From NCBI RefSeq assembly GCF_032854445.1, contig NW_027018179.1, positions 1 through 64,000 of the forward strand: a stretch of DNA of 64,000 nt, written 5' to 3'. The DNA is from Liolophura sinensis (Eukaryota; Mollusca; Polyplacophora; Chitonida; Chitonidae). Both the position numbers and the translations under genes were made by a program. The notes below the pieces were generated by a model, which was not told the origin of the DNA, searched no databases, and worked only from the letters and a program-made list of their open reading frames with translations. Each line of letters starts with the position of its first letter. The stretch's first letter is position 1. This document shows, piece by piece, positions 13,732 through 28,200 of this stretch.

Positions 13732-16700
13732 AAAAGTATTGGTCGGAGAGCAACGCGGTTTGCACCATTCGATTTCTCGTCACAAAATACGTCGGATTAG
13801 CCTCTTACCAGCAGCACTGGAACAGTTTTTCCACTTTTGCATTTTTACCTGGTCTTTTTGTTAATTGAAATCGGCTACACTGTACTCTGTACAATCGCGA
13901 CTGGTCATTACTATATTCAACTTTTGACTATAAGTTATGTGCCCTTCGGTAGCCCAGAAGACGTCAAATCTTTCGGCCATGCCCATTTAACTCACCCAGC
14001 AATTGTCTTACTTCTAAGTCCAAGACAATCTCAATGTCTTTATCTACGTGTAGAAAAACCAGACCATTTGTACATAAAAAACACAAGGTACTTGATACAG
14101 TCTGCTGTAAAAAGTACAACTAAACACTGACCCACATTTATAAGGTGCCAAAAGATGTGGAATTGGGCCAGGCATCGGCAGCTGTTAAAAAATTGCAAAT
14201 ATCCCTGGTTTCCATGGAGTAAGAGCCGTTGCTGGGCACGTGATTATGACATCAATGATCATTGATCTGTCGCTACAGCCAAAAGTATTGGTCGGAGAGC
14301 AACGCGGTTTGCACCATTCGATTTCTCGTCACAAAATACGTCAGATTAGGCTCTTACTAGTAGCACTGGAACAGTTTTTCCACTTTTGCATTTTTGCCTG
14401 GTCTTTTTGTTAATTGAAATGGGCTAAACTGTACTCTGTACAATCGCGACTGGTCATTACTATATTCAACTTTTGACTATAAGTTATGTGCCCTTCGGTA
14501 GCCCAGAAGACCTGAAATCTTTGGGCTAAGCCGATTTAACTCACCCAGCAATTGTCTTACTTCTGAGTCCAAGACAATCTCAATGTCTTTATCTACGTGT
14601 AGAAAAACCAGACCATTTGTACATAAAAAACACAAGGTACTTGATACAGTCTGCTGTAAAAAGTACAACTAAACACTGACCCACATTTTTAAGATGCCAA
14701 AAGATGCGGAATTGGGCCAGGCGTCGGCAGCTGTTAAAAAATTGCAAATATCCCTGGTTTCCATGAAGTAAGAGCCGTTGCTACGCACGTGATTTTGACA
14801 TAAATGATCATTCAATTGTCGCTACAGCCAAATGTATTGGTCGGAGAGCAACGCGGTTTGCACCATTCGATTTCTCGTCACAAAATACGTCGGATTAGGC
14901 TCTTACTAGTAGCACTGGAACAGTTTTTCCACTTTTGCATTTTTGCCTGGTCTTTTTGTTAATTGAAATCGGCTAAACTGTACTCTGTACAATCGCGACT
15001 GGTCATTACTATATTCAACTTTTGACTATAAGTTATGTGCCCTTCGGTAGCTCAGAAGACGTCAAATCTTTGGGCTAAGCCCATTTAACTCACCCAGCAA
15101 TTGCCTTACTTCTAAGTGCAAGACAATCTCAATGTCTTTATCTACGTGTAGAAAAACCAGACCATTTGTACGTGAAAAACACAAGGTACTTGATACAGTC
15201 TGCTGTAAAAAGTACAACTGAACACTAACCCACTTCAGTAAGATGCCAAAAGATGCGAAATTGAGCCAGGCATCGGCAGCTGTTGAAAAATTGCAAATTT
15301 CCCTGGTTTCCATGGAATAAGAGCCGTTGCTACGCACGTGATTTTGACATCAATGATCAATCAATTGTCGCTACAGCCAAAAGTATTGGTCGGAAAGCAA
15401 CGCGGTTTGCACCATTCGATTTCTCGTCACAAAATACGTCGGATTAGCCTCTTACCAGCAGCACTGGAACAGTTTTTCCACTTTTGCATTTTTGCCTGGT
15501 CTTTTTGTTAATTGAAATCGGCTACACTGTACTCTGTACAATCGCGACTGGTCATTACTATATTCAACTTTTGACTATAAGTTATGTGCCCTTCGGTAGC
15601 TCAGAAGACGTCAAGTCTTTAGGCCAAGCCCATTTAACTCACCCAGCAATTGCCTTACTTCTAAGTGCAAGACAATCTCAATGTCTTTATCTACGTGTAG
15701 AAAAACCACACCATTTGTACGTGAAAACCACAAGGTACTTGATACAGTCTGCTGTAAAAAGTACAACTGAACACTGACCCACTTCAGTAAGGTGCCAAAA
15801 GATGCGGAATTGAGCCAGGCATCGGCAGCTGTTGAAAAATTGCAAATTTCCCTGGTTTCCATGGAGTAAGAGCCGTTGCTGGGCACGTGATTATGACATA
15901 AATGATCATTCAATTGTCACTACAGCCAAAAGTATTGGTCGGAGAGCAACGCGGTTTGCACCATTCGATTTGTCGTCACAAAATACGTCGGATTAGCCTC
16001 TTACCAGCAGCACTGGAACAGTTTTTCCACTTTTGCATTTTTGCCTGGTCTTTTTGTTAATTGAAATCGGCTACACTGTACTCTGTACAATCGCGACTGG
16101 TCATTACTATATTCAACTTTTGACTATAAGTTATGTGCCCTTCGGTAGCCCAGAAGACGTGAAATCTTTGGGCTAAGCCCATTTAACTCACCCAGCAATT
16201 GTCTTACTTCTAAGTCCAAGACAATCTCAATGTCTTTATCTACGTGTAGAAAAACCAGACCATTTGTACATAAAAAACACAAGGTACTTGATACAGTCTG
16301 CTGTAAAAAGTACAACTAAACACTGACACACATTTTTAAGGTGCCAAAAGATGCGGAATTGAGCCAGGCATCGGCAGCTGTTGAAAAATTGCAAATTTCC
16401 CTGGTTTCCATGGAGTAAGAGCCGATGCTACGCACGTGATTATGACATAAATGATCATTCAATTGTCGCTACAGCCAAAAGTATTGGTCGGAGAGCAACG
16501 CGGATTGCACCATTCGATTTCTCGTCACAAAATACGTCGGATTAGTCTCTTATTAGTAGCACTGGAACAGTTTTTCCACTTTTGCATTTTTACCTGGTCT
16601 TTTTGTTAATTGAAATCGGCTACACTGTACTCTGTACAATCGCGACTGGTCATTACTATATTCAACTTTTGACTATAAGATATGTGCCCTTCGGAAGCCC

Positions 16701-19221
16701 AGAAGACCTGAAATCTTTGGGCTAAGCCCATTTAACTCACCCAGCAATTGCCTTACTTCTAAGTGCAAGACAATCTCAATGTCTTTATCTACGTGTAGAA
16801 AAACCACACCATTTGTACATAAAAAACACAAGGTACTTGATACAGTCTGCTGTAAAAAGTACAACTAAACACTGACCCACATTTATAAGGTGCCAAAAGA
16901 TGTGGAATTGGGCCAGGCATCGGCAGCTGTTAAAAAATTGCAAATATCCCTGGTTTCCATGGAGTAAGAGCCGTTGCTGGGCACGTGATTATGACATAAA
17001 TGATCATTCAATTGTCACTACAGCCAAAAGTATTGGTCGGAGAGCAACGCGGTTTGCACCATTCGATTTCTCGTCACAAAATACGTCGGATTAGCCTCTT
17101 ACCAGCAGCACTGGAACAGTTTTTCCACTTTTGCATTTTTACCTGGTCTTTTTGTTAATTAAAATCGGCTACACTGTACTCTGTACAATCGCGACTGGTC
17201 ATTACTATATTCAACTTTTGACTATAAGTTATGTGCCCTTCGGTAGCCCAGAAGACATGAAATCTTTGGGCTAAGCCCATTTAACTCACCCAGCAATTGC
17301 CTTACTTCTAAGTCCAAGACAATCTCAATGTCTTTATCTACGTGTAGAAAAACCACACCATTTGTACATAAAAAACACAAGGTACTTGATACAGTCTGCT
17401 GTAAAAAGTACAACTAAACACTGACCCACATTTATAAGGTGCCAAAAGATGTGGAATTGGGCCAGGCATCGGCAGCTGTTAAAAAATTGCAAATATCCCT
17501 GGTTTCCATGGAGTAAGAGCCGTTGCTGGGCACGTGATTATGACATCAATGATCATTGATCAGTCGCTACAGCCAAAAGTATTGGTCGGAGAGCAACGCG
17601 GTTTGCACCATTCGATTTCTCGTCACAAAATACGTCGGATTAGCCTCTTACTAGTAGCACTGGAACAGTTTTTCCACTTTTGCATTTTTGCCTGGTCTTT
17701 TTGTTAATTGAAATCGGCTACACTGTACTCTGTACAATCGCGACTGGTCATTACTATATTCAACTTTTGACTATAAGTTATGTGCCCTTCGGTAGCCCAG
17801 AAGACGTCAAATCTTTGGGCCAAGCCCATTTAACTCACCCAGCAATTGCCTTACTTCTAAGTGCAAGACAATCTCAATGTCTTTATCTACGTGTAGAAAA
17901 ACCACACCATTTGTACGTGAAAACCAGAAGGTACTTGATACAGTCTGCTGTAAAAAGTACATCTGAACACTGACCCACTTCAGTAAGGTGCCCAAAGATG
18001 CGGAATTGAGCCAGGCATCGGCAGCTGTTGAAAAATTGCAAATTTCCCTGGTTTCCATGGAGTAAGAGCCGTTGCTGGGCACGTGATTATGACATAAATG
18101 ATCATTCAATTGTCACTACAGCCAAAAGTATTGGTTGGAGAGCAACGCGGTTTGCACCATTCGATTTCTCGTCACAAAATACGTCGGATTAGCCTCTTAC
18201 AGCAGCACTGGAACAGTTTTTCCACTTTTGCATTTTTACCTGGCCTTTTTGTTAATTGAAATCGGCTACACTGTACTCTGTACAATCGCGACTGGTCATT
18301 ACTATATTCAACTTTTCACTATAAGTTATGTGCACTTCGGTAGCCCAGAAGACGTCAAATCTTTCGGCCAAGCCCATTTAACTCACCCAGCAATTGCCTT
18401 ACTTCTAAGTGCAAGACAATCTCAATGTCTTTATCTACGTGTAGAAAAACCACACCATTTGTACGTGAAAACCACAAGGTACTTGATACAGTCTGCTGTA
18501 AAAAGTACAACTGAACACTGACCCACTTCAGTAAGGTGCCAAAAGATGCGGAATTGAGCCAGGCATCGGCAGCTGTTGAAAAATTGCAAATTTCCCTGGT
18601 TTCCATGGAGTAAGAGCCGTTGCTGGGCACGTGATTATGACATAAATGATCATTCAATTGTCACTACAGCCAAAAGTATTGGTCGGAGAGCAACGCGGTT
18701 TGCACCATTCGATTTCTCGTCACAAAATACGTCGGATTAGCCTCTTACCAGCAGCACTGGAACAGTTTTTCCACTTTTGCATTTTTGCCTGGTCTTTTTG
18801 TTAATTGAAATCGGCTACACTGTACTCTGTACAATCGCGACAGGTCATTACTATATTCAACTTTTGACTATAAGTTATGTGCCCTTCGGTAGCCCAGAAG
18901 ACGTCAAATCTTTCGGCCAAGCCCATTTAACTCACCCAGCAATTGTCTTACTTCTAAGTCCAAGACAATCTCAATGTCTTTATCTACGTGTAGAAAAACC
19001 AGACCATTTGTACATAAAAAACACAAGGTACTTGATACAGTCTGCTGTAAAAAGTACAACTAAACACTGACCCACATTCATAAGGTGCCAAAAGATGTGG
19101 AATTGGGCCAGGCATCGGCAGCTGCTAAAAAATTGCAAATATCCCTGGTTTCCATGGAGTAAGAGCCGTTGCTGGGCACGTGATTATGACATCAATGATC
19201 ATTTGATCTGTCGCTACAGCC
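13732..19221 (+). repeat. Higher-order block B, copy 2 with two extra units
   Basis: All eight block-B units recur here: 13732, 14281, 14830, 15379, then 16477, 17026, 17575, then 18672. Offsets to copy 1 step from 5490 bp (10 units) to 6039 bp (11 units) to 6587 bp (12 units, one base short). The steps arise because two additional units are interposed, at 15928-16476 and 18124-18671. The interposed units are not found at the matching places in copy 1. Confidence 0.88.
14830..15378 (+). repeat. Type eta satellite unit (exemplar)
   Basis: Eta is gamma-like (GCGAAATTGAG, GCTACGCAC, GTGATTTTGAC) but ends CATCAATGATCAATCAATTG, as epsilon does. The following anchor carries GTCGGAAAGC rather than GTCGGAGAGC. 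It is seen at 9340 and 14830, each time directly after a zeta unit. The mixture of gamma and epsilon traits suggests past exchange within a unit. Confidence 0.82.
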
Positions 19222-21417
19222 AAAAGTATTGGTCGGAGAGCAATGCGTTTTGCACCATTCGATTTCTCGTCACAAAATACGTCGGATTAGCCTCTTACTA
19301 GTAGCACTGGAACAGTTTTTCCACTTTTGCATTTTTGCTTCGTCTTTTTGTTAATTGAAATCGGCTACACTGTACTCTGTACAATCGCGACTGGTCATTA
19401 CTATATTCAACTTTTGACTATAAGTTATGTGCCCTTCGGTAGCTCAGAAGACGTCAAGTCTTTAGGCCAAGCCCATTTAACTCACCCAGCAATTGCCTTA
19501 CTTCTAAGTGCAAGACAATCTCAATGTCTTTATCTACGTGTAGAAAAACCACACCATTTGTACGTGAAAACCACAAGGTACTTGATACAGTCTGCTGTAA
19601 AAAGTACAACTGAACACTGACCCACTTCAGTAAGGTGCCAAAAGATGCGGAATTGAGCCAGGCATCGGCAGCTGTTGAAAAATTGCAAATTTCCCTGGTT
19701 TCCATGGAGTAAGAGCCGTTGCTGGGCACGTGATTATGACATAAATGATCATTCAATTGTCACTACAGCCAAAAGTATTGCTCGGAGAGCAACGCGGTTT
19801 GCACCATTCGATTTCTCGTCACAAAATACGTCGGATTAGCCTCTTACCAGCAGCACTGGAACAGTTTTTCCACTTTTGCATTTTTACCTGGTCTTTTTGT
19901 TAATTGAAATCGGCTACACTGTACTCTGTACAATCGCGACTGGTCATTACTATATTCAACTTTTGACTATAAGATATGTGCCCTTCGGAAGCCCAGAAGA
20001 CCTGAAATCTTTGGGCTAAGCCCATTTAACTCACCCAGCAATTGCCTTACTTCTAAGTGCAAGACAATCTCAATGTCTTTATCTACGTGTAGAAAAACCA
20101 CACCATTTGTACATAAAAAACACAAGGTACTTGATACAGTCTGCTGTAAAAAGTACAACTAAACACTGACCCACATTTATAAGGTGCCAAAAGATGTGGA
20201 ATTGGGCCAGGCATCGGCAGCTGTTAAAAAATTGCAAATATCCCTGGTTTCCATGGAGTAAGAGCCGTTGCTGGGCACGTGATTATGACATAAATGATCA
20301 TTCAATTGTCACTACAGCCAAAAGTATTGGTCGGAGAGCAACGCGGTTTGCACCATTCGATTTCTCGTCACAAAATACGTCGGATTAGCCTCTTACCAGC
20401 AGCACTGGAACAGTTTTTCCACTTTTGCATTTTTACCTGGTCTTTTTGTTAATTAAAATCGGCTACACTGTACTCTGTACAATCGCGACTGGTCATTACT
20501 ATATTCAACTTTTGACTATAAGTTATGTGCCCTTCGGTAGCCCAGAAGACATGAAATCTTTGGGCTAAGCCCATTTAACTCACCCAGCAATTGCCTTACT
20601 TCTAAGTCCAAGACAATCTCAATGTCTTTATCTACGTGTAGAAAAACCACACCATTTGTACATAAAAAACACAAGGTACTTGATACAGTCTGCTGTAAAA
20701 AGTACAACTAAACACTGACCCACATTTATAAGGTGCCAAAAGATGTGGAATTGGGCCAGGCATCGGCAGCTGTTAAAAAATTGCAAATATCCCTGGTTTC
20801 CATGGAGTAAGAGCCGTTGCTGGGCACGTGATTATGACATCAATGATCATTGATCAGTCGCTACAGCCAAAAGTATTGGTCGGAGAGCAACGCGGTTTGC
20901 ACCATTCGATTTCTCGTCACAAAATACGTCGGATTAGCCTCTTACTAGTAGCACTGGAACAGTTTTTCCACTTTTGCATTTTTGCCTGGTCTTTTTGTTA
21001 ATTGAAATCGGCTACACTGTACTCTGTACAATCGCGACTGGTCATTACTATATTCAACTTTTGACTATAAGTTATGTGCCCTTCGGTAGCCCAGAAGACG
21101 TCAAATCTTTCTGCCAAGCCCATTTAACTCACCCAGCAATTGCCTTACTTCTAAGTCCAAGACAATCTCAATGTCTTTATCTACGTGTAGAAAAACCACA
21201 CCATTTGTACGTGAAAACCACAAGGTACTTGATACAGTCTGCTGTAAAAAGTACAACTGAACACTGACCCACTTCAGTAAGGTGCCAAAGGATGCGGAAT
21301 TGAGCCAGGCATCGGCAGCTGTTGAAAAATTGCAAATATCCCTGGTTTCCATGGAGTAAGAGCCGTTGCTGGGCACGTGATTATGACATAAATGATCATT
21401 CAATTGTCACTACAGCC
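19222..21417 (+). repeat. Higher-order block B, partial copy 3 (four units)
   Basis: Units at 19222, 19771, 20320 and 20869 repeat the GTCAAGTCTTTAGGCC, TTCGGAAGCCC and GACATGAAATC markers of the units at 9889, 10438 and 10987 and their counterparts in copy 2. The offset is 9333 bp (17 units) to copy 1 and, for the 19771 and 20320 units, 3294 bp (six units) to copy 2. The first unit is a chimera: its front matches the unit at 12634 and its remainder matches the units at 9889 and 15379. Confidence 0.85.
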
Positions 21418-24400
21418 AAAAGTATTGGTCGGAGAGCAACGCGGTTTGCACCATTCGATTTCTCGTCACAAAATACGTCGGATTAGCCTCTTACCAGCAG
21501 CACTGGAACAGTTTTTCCACTTTTGCATTTTTACCTGGTCTTTTTGTTAATTGAAATCGGCTACACTGTACTCTGTACAATCGCGACTGGTCATTACTAT
21601 ATTCAACTTTTGACTATAAGTTATGTGCCCTTCGGTAGCCCAGAAGACGTCAAATCTTTCGGCCAAGCCCATTTAACTCACCCAGCAATTGTCTTACTTC
21701 TAAGTGCAAGACAATCTCAATGTCTTTATCTACGTGTAGAAAAACCAGACCATTTGTACATAAAAAACACAAGGTACTTGATACAGTCTGCTGTAAAAAG
21801 TACAACTAAACACTGACCCACATTTATCAGGTGCCAAAAGATGTGGAATTGGGCCAGGCATCGGCAGCTGTTAAAAAATTGCAAATATCCCTGGTTTCCA
21901 TGGAGTAAGAGCCGTTGCTGGGCACGTGATTATGACATCAATGATCATTGATCTGTCGCTACAGCCAAAAGTATTGGTCGGAGAGCAACGCGGTTTGCAC
22001 CATTCGATTTCTCGTCACAAAATACGTCGGATTAGGCTCTTACTAGTAGCACTGGAACAGTTTTTCCACTTTTGCATTTTTGCTTCGTCTTTTTGTTAAT
22101 TGAAATCGGCTAAACTGTACTCTGTACAATCGCGACTGGTCATTACTATATTCAACTTTTGACTATAAGTTATGTGCCCTTCGGTAGCCCAGAAGACCTG
22201 AAATCTTTGGGCTAAGCCCATTTAACTCACCCAGCAATTGTCTTACTTCTAAGTGCAAGACAATCTCAATGTCTTTATCTACGTGTAGAAAAACCAGACC
22301 ATTTGTACATAAAAAACACAAGGTACTTGATACAGTCTGCTGTAAAAAGTACAACTGAACACTAACCCACTTCAGTAAGGTGCCAAAAGATGCGGAATTG
22401 AGCCAGGCATCGGCAGCTGTTCAAAAATTGCAAATTTCCCTGGTTTCCATGGAGTAAGAGCCGTTGCTACGCACGTGATTTTGACATAAATGATCATTCA
22501 ATTGTCGCTACAGCCAAAGGTATTGGTCGGAGAGCAACGCGGATTGCACCATTCGATTTCTCGTCACAAAATACGTCGGATTAGGCTCTTACTAGTAGCA
22601 CTGGAACAGTTTTTCCACTTTTGCATTTTTGCCTGGTCTTTTTGTTAATTGAAATCGGCTACACTGTACTCTGTACAATCGCGACTGGTCATTACTATAT
22701 TCAACTTTTGACTATAAGTTATGTGCCCTTCGGTAGCCCAGAAGACCTGAAATCTTTGGGCCAAGCCCATTTAACTCACCCAGCAATTGTCTTACTTCTA
22801 AGTCCAAGACAATCTCAATGTCTTTATCTACGTGTAGAAAAACCAGACCATTTGTACATAAAAAACACAAGGTACTTGATACAGTCTGCTGTAAAAAGTA
22901 CAACTAAACACTGACCCACATTTTTAAGGTGCCAAAAGATGCAGAATTGGGCCATGCTTCGGCAGCTGTTAAAAAATTGCAAATATCCCTGGTTTCCATG
23001 GAGTAAGAGCCGTTGCTACGCACGTGATTATGACATAAATGATCATTCAATTGTCACTACAGCCAAAAGTATTGGTCGGAGAGCAACGCGGTTTGCACCA
23101 TTCGATTTCTCGTCACAAAATACGTCGGATTAGCCTCTTACCAGCAGCACTGGAACAGTTTTTCCACTTTTGCATTTTTACCTGGTCTTTTTGTTAATTG
23201 AAATCGGCTACACTGTACTCTGTACAATCGCGACTGGTCATTACTATATTCAACTTTTGACTATAAGTTATGTGCCCTTCGGTAGCCCAGAAGACCTGAA
23301 ATCTTTGGGCTAAGCCCATTTAACTCACCCAGCAATTGCCTTACTTCTAAGTGCAAGACAATCTCAATGTCTTTATCTACGTGTAGAAAAACCAGACCAT
23401 TTGTACATAAAAAACACAAGGTACTTGATACAGTCTGCTGTAAAAAGTACAACTAAACACTGACCCACATTTATAAGGTGCCAAAAGATGTGGAATTGGG
23501 CCAGGCATCGGCAGCTGTTAAAAAATTGCAAATATCCCTGGTTTCCATGGAGTAAGAGCCGTTGCTGGGCACGTGATTATGACATCAATAATCATTGATC
23601 TGTCGCTACAGCCAAAAGTATTGGTCGGAGAGCAACGCGGTTTGCACCATTCGATTTCTCGTCACAAAATACGTCGGATTAGGCTCTTACTAGTAGCACT
23701 GGAACAGTTTTTCCACTTTTGCATTTTTGCTTCGTCTTTTTGTTAATTGAAATCGGCTAAACTGTACTCTGTACAATCGCGACTGGTCATTACTATATTC
23801 AACTTTTGACTATAAGTTATGTGCCCTTCGGTAGCCCAGAAGACCTGAAATCTTTGGGCTAAGCCCATTTAACTCACCCAGCAATTGTCTTACTTCTAAG
23901 TGCAAGACAATCTCAATGTCTTTATCTACGTGTAGAAAAACCACACCATTTGTACATAAAAAACACAAGGTACTTGATACAGTCTGCTGTAAAAAGTACA
24001 ACTAAACACTAACCCACATCTTTAAGGTGCCAAAAGATGCAGAATTGAACCAGGCATCGGCAGCTGTTAAAAAATTGCAAATATCCCTGGTTTCCATGGA
24101 GTAAGAGCCGTTGCTGGGCACGTGATTATGACATCAATGATCAATCAATTGTCGCTACAGCCAAAAGTATTGGCCGGAAAGCAACGCGGTTTGCACCATT
24201 CGATTTCTCGTCACAAAATACGTCGGATTAGCCTCTTACCAGCAGCACTGGAACAGTTTTTCCACTTTTGCATTTTTGCCTGGTCTTTTGTTAATTGAAA
24301 TCGGCTACACTGTACTCTGTGCAATCGCGACTGGTCATTACTATATTCAACTTTTGACTATAAGTTATGTGCCCTTCGGTAGCTCAGAAGACGTCAAATC

Positions 24401-25260
24401 TTTGGGCCAAGCCCATTTAACTCACCCAGCAATTGCCTTACTTCTAAGTGCAAGACAATCTCAATGTCTTTATCTACGTGTAGAAAAACAGACCTTTTGT
24501 ACGTGAAAACCACAAGGTACTTGATGCAGTCTGCTGTAAAAAGTACAACTGAACACTGACCCACTTCAGTAAGGTGCCAAAAGATGCGGAATTGAGCCAG
24601 GCATCGGCAGCTGTTGAAAAATTGCAAATTTCCCTGGTTTCCATGGAGTAAGAGCCGTTGCTGGGCACGTGATTATGACATAAATGATCATTCAATTGTC
24701 ACTACAGCCAAAAGTATTGGTCGGAGAGCAACGCGGTTTGCACCCATTCGATTTCTCGTCACAAAATACGTCGGATTAGCGTCTTACCAGCAGCTCTGGA
24801 ACAGTTTTTCCACTTTTGCATTTTTACCTGGTCTTTTTGTTAATTGAAATCGGCTACACTGTACTCTGTACAATCGCGACTGGTCATTACTATATTCAAC
24901 TTTGACTATAAGTTATGTGCCCCTTCGGTAGCTCAGAAGACGTCAAATCTTTGGGCAAGCCCATTTAACTCACCCAGCAATTGCCTTACTTCTAAGTGCA
25001 AGACAATCTCAATGTCTTTATCTACGTGTAGAAAAACCACACCATTTGTACGTGAAAACCACAAGGTACTTGATACAGTCTGCTGTAAAAAGTACAACTG
25101 AACACTGACCCACTTCAGTAAGGTGCCAAAAGATGCGGAATTGAGCCAGGCATCGGCAAGCTGTTGAAAAATTGCAAATTTCCCTGGTTTCCATGGAGTA
25201 AGAGCCGTTGCTGGCACGTGATTATGACATAAATGGATCATTCAATTGTCGCTACAGCCA
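21418..25260 (+). repeat. Mixed satellite units, alpha-gamma-delta-alpha-epsilon-beta-beta
   Basis: Units start at 21418, 21967, 22516, 23065, 23614, 24163 and 24710. The first four resemble those at 42281-44475 and 46125-48328 in type order (alpha, gamma, delta, alpha). All three sets share the private tail CATTTATCAGG (near 21823, 42684 and 46525). Units up to 24163 are exactly 549 bp; beyond that lengths start to scatter (547, 551). Confidence 0.8.
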
Positions 25261-28200
25261 AAAAGTATTGGTCGGAGAGCAACGCGGTTTGCACCATTTG
25301 ATTTCTCGTCACAAATACGTCGGATTAGCCTCTTACCAGCAGCACTGGAACAGTTTTTCCACTTTTGCATTTTTACCTGGTCTTTTTGTTAATTGAAATC
25401 GGCTACACTGTACTCTGTACAAGTCGCGACTGGTCATTACTATATTCAACTTTTTGACTATAAGTTATGTGCCCTTCGGTAGCCCAGAAGACCTGAAATC
25501 TTTGGGCTAAGCCATTTAACTCACCCAGCAATTGCCTTACTTCTAAGTGCAAGACAATCCTCAATGTCTTTATCTACGTGTAGAAAAACCAGACCATTTG
25601 TACATAAAAAACACAGGGTACTTGATACAGTCTGCTGTAAAAAAGTACAACAAAACACTGACCCACATTTATAAGGTGCCAAAAGATGTGGAATTGGGCC
25701 AGGCATCGGCAGCTGTTATAAAATTGCAAATATCCTGGTTTCCATGGAGTAAGAGCCGTTGCTGGGCACGTGATTATGACATCAATGATCATTGATCTGT
25801 CGCTACAGCCAAAAGTATTGGTCGGAGAGCAACGCGGTTTGCACCATTCGATTTCTCGTCACAAAATACGTCGGATTAGGCCTCTTACTAGTAGCACTGG
25901 AACAGTTTTTCCACTTTTGCATTTTTGCCTGGTCTTTTGTTAATTGAAATCGGCTACACTGTACTCTGTACAAATCGCGACTGGTCATTACTATATTCAA
26001 CTTTGACTATAAGTTATGTGCCCTTCGTAGCTCAGAAGACGTCAAATCTTTGGGCCAAGCCCATTTAACTCACCCAGCAATTGCCTTACTTCTAAGTGCA
26101 AGACAATCTCAATGTCTTTATCTACGTGTAGAAAACCACACCATTTGTACGTGAAAACCACAAGGTACTTGATACAGTCTGCTGTAAAAAGTACAACTGA
26201 ACACTGACCCACTTCAGTAAGGTGCCAAAAGATGGCGGAATTGAGCCAGGCATCGGCAGCTGTTGAAAAATTGCAAATATCCCTGGTTTCCATGGAGTAA
26301 GAGCCGTTGCTGGGCACGTGATTATGACATAAATGATCATTCAATTGTCACTACAGCCAAAAGTATGGTCGGAGAGCAACGCGGTTGGCACCATTCGATT
26401 TCTCGTCACAAAATACGTCGGAATAGCCTCTTACCAGCAGCACTGGAACAGTTTTTCCACTTTTGCATTTTTACCTGGTCTTTTTGTTAATTGAAATCGG
26501 CTACACTGTACTCTGTACAATCGCGACTGGTCATTACTAATATTCAACTTTTGACCTATAAGTTATGTGCCCTTCGGTAGCCCAGAAGACGTCAAATCTT
26601 TCTGCCAAGCCCATTTAACTCACCCAGCAATTGTCTTACTTCTAAGTCCAAGACAATCTCAATGTCTTTATCTACGTGTAGAAAAACCAGGACCATTTGT
26701 ACATAAAAACACAAGGTACTTGATACAGTCTGCTGTAAAAAGTACAACTAAACACTGACCCACATTTATAAGGTGCCAAAAGATGTGGAATTGGGCCAGC
26801 ATCGGCAGCTGTTAAAAAATTGCAAATATCCCTGGTTTCCATGAGTAAGAGCCGTTGCTGGGCACGTGATTATGACATCAATGATCATTGATCTGTCGCT
26901 ACAGCCAAAAGTATTGGTCGGAGAGCAACGCGGTTTGCACCATTCGATTTCTCGTCACAAAATACGTCGGATTAGGCTCTTACTAGTAGCACTGGAACAG
27001 TTTTCCACTTTTGCATTTTTGCCTGGTTTTTTTGTTAATTGAAATCGGCTACACTGTACTCTGTACAATCGCGACTGGTCATTACTATATTCAACTTTTG
27101 ACTATAAGTATGTGCCCTTCGGTAGCTCAGAAGACGTCAAATCTTTGGGCCAAGCCCATTTAACTCACCCAGCAATTGCCTTACTTCTAAGTGCAAGACA
27201 ATCTCAATGTCTTTATCTACGTGTAGAAAAACCACACCATTTGTACGTGAAAACCACAAGGTACTTGATACAGTCTGCTGTAAAAAGTACAACTGAACAC
27301 TGACCCACTTCAGTAAGGTGCCAAAAGATGCGGAATTGAGGCCAGGCATCGGCAGCTGTTGAAAAATTGCAAATATCCCTGGTTTCCATGGAGTAAGAGC
27401 CGTTGCTGGGGCACGTGATTATGACATAAATGATCATTCAATTGTCACTACAGCCAAAAGTATTGGTCGGAGAGCAACGCGGTTTGCACCATTCGATTTC
27501 TCGTCACAAAATACGTCGGATTAGCCTCTTACCAGCAGCACTGGAACAGTTTTTCCACTTTTGCAATTTTACCTGGTCTTTTTGTTAATTGAAATCGGCT
27601 ACACTGTACTCTGTACAATCGCGACTGGTCATTACTATATTCAACTTTTGACTATAAGTTATGTGCCCTTTGGTAGCCCAGAAGACGTCAAATCTTTCGG
27701 CCAAGCCCATTTAACTCACCCAGCAATTGTCTTACTTCTAAGTCCAAGACAATCTCAATGTCTTTATCTACGTGTAGAAAAACCACACCATTTGTACATA
27801 AAAAACACAAGGTACTTGATACAGTCTGCTGTAAAAAGTACAACTAAACACTAACCCACATTTTTAAGGTGCCAAAAGAAGCAGAATTGGGCCAGGCATC
27901 GGCAGCTGTTAAAAAATTGCAAATATCCCTGGTTTCCATGGAGTAAGAGCCGTTGCTGGGCACGTGATTATGACATCAATGATCAATCAATTGTCGCTAC
28001 AGCCAAAAGTATTGGTCGGAAAGCATCGCGGTTTGCACCATTCGATTTCTCGTCACAAAATACGTCGGATTAGCCTCTTACCAGCAGCACTGGAACAGTT
28101 TTTCCACTTTTGCATTTTTGCCTGGTCTTTTTGTTAATTGAAATCGGCTACACTGTACTCTGTACAATCGCGACTGGTCATTACTATATTCAACTTTTGA

